The notes under the pieces are model-generated. The model worked only from the letters and a program-made list of their open reading frames with translations, ran no database searches and was not told the DNA's origin. Below are positions 61,739 to 63,260 of a DNA stretch of 63,260 bases, one piece after another (the stretch's first letter is position 1; every line of letters starts with the position of its first letter). The position numbers and the translations under genes are program-made. Source of the DNA: a bacterium (GTDB taxonomy: Bacteria; UBA4055); the NCBI GenBank assembly GCA_029559475.1, contig JAKQBN010000043.1, positions 1 to 63,260 on the forward strand, written 5' to 3'.

Positions 61739-61800
61739 ATTTGATTAATCATAACATTCCTTTATAATTATAGCATATATTCGGAATGTTCGGAGGAAGT

Positions 61801-62496
61801 TTGGAGACTTTTTACGCAGACGGAAAAGAAATTCTTTTGAATAGCATGCTTGAAATAGAGGATCAGAACGAGGTCATACACGCTTATGCCAGCCTGAGAA
61901 TTAGGCAGAGTGATATAATAGAGGTCATAAACGGAAAAGGCGGTCGCTTCAGATGCAGAGTTGAAGAATGTACTAGAAAGAAGCTTGCTGTTATGCCTTT
62001 CGAAGAAGTGAAAACCGATAGCGATTATGGCGATGTTAAGCTTACTGTCGCCGTATCGCTTCTTAACAAGAACTCAAAGATGAAACTGCTTGCAGAAAAG
62101 CTCACCGAAATTGGAATATTTGAATTAATTCCGCTTATCTCGGAAAGAACGGCATTTCCGAAAATGAAGACCGATTCTTTAAGGTCGTCTATGATTTCGG
62201 CTCTCAAGCAGTGCGGCGGCAGCACCGATGTGGTTCTTTCTGATACTATTAGCTTCATAGAACTGCTCGGGCTGAAAGGATTTGACAGAAAATTCTACGC
62301 CGATATGAACGGAATTAAATTGACAGAAAACGAGTTAAAGGGAAAGATCCTTGCAGTTGTAGGTCCTGAGGGGGGGCTTACAGAGAACGAAAAGGATCAG
62401 CTTTCCAAAAACGGCTTTTCGGCTCTCAGGCTGAATAAAAGAGTTCTGAGAGCTGAAACCGCCGCCATTATAACGGCATCAAGATTTTTACTTTGA
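61801..62496 (+). CDS. rsmE: 16S rRNA (uracil1498-N3)-methyltransferase
   Basis: SPOUT methyltransferase that makes m3U1498 in 16S rRNA. The N-terminal PUA-like domain is followed by the knot domain with KLTEIGIFELIPLISERT, the VVGPEGGLTENEKDQL signature and LRAETAAIITASRFLL. The frame opens with an ATG at 61786 without a ribosome site. A GGAGGA lies just inside that frame, 3-4 bases before a TTG at 61801, which yields the family-like N-terminus METFYADG, so I prefer the TTG (231 residues); the ATG remains possible. It is followed within 14 bases by a CxxC mini-protein gene. Confidence 0.92.
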   Translation: METFYADGKEILLNSMLEIEDQNEVIHAYASLRIRQSDIIEVINGKGGRFRCRVEECTRKKLAVMPFEEVKTDSDYGDVKLTVAVSLLNKNSKMKLLAEKLTEIGIFELIPLISERTAFPKMKTDSLRSSMISALKQCGGSTDVVLSDTISFIELLGLKGFDRKFYADMNGIKLTENELKGKILAVVGPEGGLTENEKDQLSKNGFSALRLNKRVLRAETAAIITASRFLL

Positions 62497-62510
62497 TATT
62501 GGAGGAGCAG

Positions 62511-62729
62511 ATGATGGATATGATTAAAAAAAATGATAATATTGATGGAATTTTCAGACAATACCCTTCAACAAGAAAGGTGTTTATAAATAAAAGTCTA
62601 AGGTGCGTGATCTGCGAGATGAACAGATTCGCTACAGTTGAGGAGTGCTGTCTGAACAACAAGGTAAAAGACGTTGACGGGTTTGTAAAACTGCTGAATG
62701 AATCTGTGGATGAAGAACTAATTGGCTGA
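62511..62729 (+). CDS. Small CxxC redox-disulfide protein (DUF1858-like)
   Basis: 72 residues from the ATG with a GGAGG site five bases upstream. IDGIFRQYPSTRKVFINKSL then RCVICEMNRFATVEE: a dicysteine CVIC at the start of a helix, plus one more cysteine pair position (ECC), matching the DUF1858 'redox disulfide' domain often found alone or with hybrid-cluster proteins. Its role is unknown. Translation appears coupled to the squalene-synthase-like gene, which starts within its last codons. Confidence 0.78.
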   Translation: MMDMIKKNDNIDGIFRQYPSTRKVFINKSLRCVICEMNRFATVEECCLNNKVKDVDGFVKLLNESVDEELIG

Positions 62730-63260
62730 CAAGAACTTTTACCGTACAGATTTCGCCGAAAAAAGAAATATCTGGCTGAAAGAGGTTTCTAGGACTTTTT
62801 ATCCTTCGATAAAAGCCCTGCCGGAAGATCTTCATTTCTATGTGGGACATTCCTACCTTATCTGCCGGCTCCTTGATACTTTGGAAGACGCTTACGACAT
62901 TACTGTCGAAATGAAAAAAGAAGCTCTTGATACTGCAATATCCTGCATTAAAGATCCGGCCGGCTATCCTCAAGATCCGAATATATTTATAAAAATCGCC
63001 GATGATTCCGATATCAAACCTTATGAAAAAATAATTCTTCAGAATTCTTTCAATGTGTTCGAATGCATAGACACTTTTCCTGAAAACGTTCAGAAAATGA
63101 TAAGGGAATGGACGATCGAAATGGCAGAAGGGATGAAAAAGTATTCCTTCGGAACTGATGAACCGAAAGTTCAGCTTTCAACAATTGATGAACTAGAAGA
63201 ATATACGTATTATGTAGCAGGAACGGTCGGCGAACTGCTTTCGAGACTTTTCACGTTAGA
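62722..63260 (+). CDS. Squalene/phytoene synthase family protein, 3' end beyond the window
   Basis: First 179 residues of a gene running off the right edge. It starts at a TTG that overlaps the CxxC gene by eight bases. The product has SRTFYPSIKALP, the first Asp-rich motif as LLDTLED (Asp52-Asp56), and EEYTYYVAGTVGELLSRLF, which is the conserved squalene synthase segment (Y..YVAG.VG..LSRLF). This fits head-to-head condensation of two farnesyl diphosphates to squalene rather than phytoene synthesis, with a pattern closer to eukaryotic-type squalene synthase than to HpnC/HpnD, as far as the visible part shows. The second Asp motif lies outside the window. Confidence 0.87.
   Translation, partial: MADKNFYRTDFAEKRNIWLKEVSRTFYPSIKALPEDLHFYVGHSYLICRLLDTLEDAYDITVEMKKEALDTAISCIKDPAGYPQDPNIFIKIADDSDIKPYEKIILQNSFNVFECIDTFPENVQKMIREWTIEMAEGMKKYSFGTDEPKVQLSTIDELEEYTYYVAGTVGELLSRLFTL

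Noticed and set aside
61561-61752. 63-codon leftward reading frame across the tRNA gene
   Set aside because: It is the antisense of tRNA-Leu and its flanking hairpin; its protein sequence is a translation artefact of the tRNA.

Overview
The window is a gene-dense stretch (58 protein genes and one tRNA) of a Gram-negative bacterial chromosome of moderate-to-low GC, with no insertion sequence, phage gene or CRISPR array seen. Several traits point to the Fibrobacteres-Chlorobi-Bacteroidetes (FCB) superphylum: a protein ending in a type IX secretion sorting tail (60303-61481), an OmpA protein with a long thrombospondin type-3 repeat region, a ribosomal protein S16 with a long basic Ala/Lys tail, and a polytopic membrane protein fused to a spermidine-synthase fold. 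The promoters I can recognise follow TTGnnn-17-TATATT, not the TAnnTTTG pattern of core Bacteroidota, so an FCB side lineage (of the Delongbacteria, Cloacimonadota or Fibrobacterota kind) is more likely than a true Bacteroidota. This placement is inference. Layout, left to right. 1-11.3 kb: lgt and a fused membrane/spermidine-synthase-like protein leftward; dnaK rightward with its own leader; then a leftward operon that begins with a CHASE2 adenylate cyclase and continues mnmG, rsmG, a NusG-domain-II protein and a Gx transporter. 11.4-17.7 kb: gyrA, a small membrane protein, and a reduced phosphotransferase system (EIIC, EIID, HPr, EI) rightward. 17.7-21.9 kb: lpdA, OmpA/TSP3 protein, trmL, rpmA, rplU leftward. 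22-26.4 kb: secD, secF, purA rightward. 26.4-31.8 kb: Na+/Ca2+ antiporter, panD, YodC-like protein, dGTPase, pseudopilin and M3 peptidase leftward. 32-35.6 kb: the classical ffh-rpsP-rimM-trmD-rplS operon rightward. 35.7-50 kb: a long leftward run with smpB, a lipoprotein, a TPR protein, then lon, hsp20 and a giant Ser/Thr kinase-ATPase, preceded by two tandem 2-amino-3-ketobutyrate CoA ligase paralogues, an acyl carrier protein, an acetate-CoA ligase and a flavin-binding PPOX protein. 50-51.4 kb: an OFA-type MFS transporter. 51.5-58.4 kb: a compact six-gene leftward cassette with its own promoter: PqqD-like protein, ATP-grasp ligase, fold-III PLP decarboxylase-like enzyme, urea-transporter/M23-peptidase fusion, TPR/beta-barrel protein, TPR protein. 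58.4-61.5 kb: prmA, a sugar-nucleotide-type oxidoreductase and the sorting-tail protein. 61.6 kb to the end: tRNA-Leu(CAA), rsmE, a CxxC mini-protein and the start of a squalene-synthase-type gene cut by the window edge. Most genes are housekeeping. The parts most worth attention are the 51.5-58.4 kb cassette, which joins a possible carrier/recognition protein, a ligase, a decarboxylase and cell-envelope export and peptidase functions and which I cannot match to a described pathway; the KBL-KBL-ACP-AcsA group, which leads without an obvious break into a kinase-Hsp20-Lon proteostasis block; a GyrA in which both quinolone-bridging residues are replaced; and four genes whose start codons lie directly behind an intrinsic terminator hairpin.
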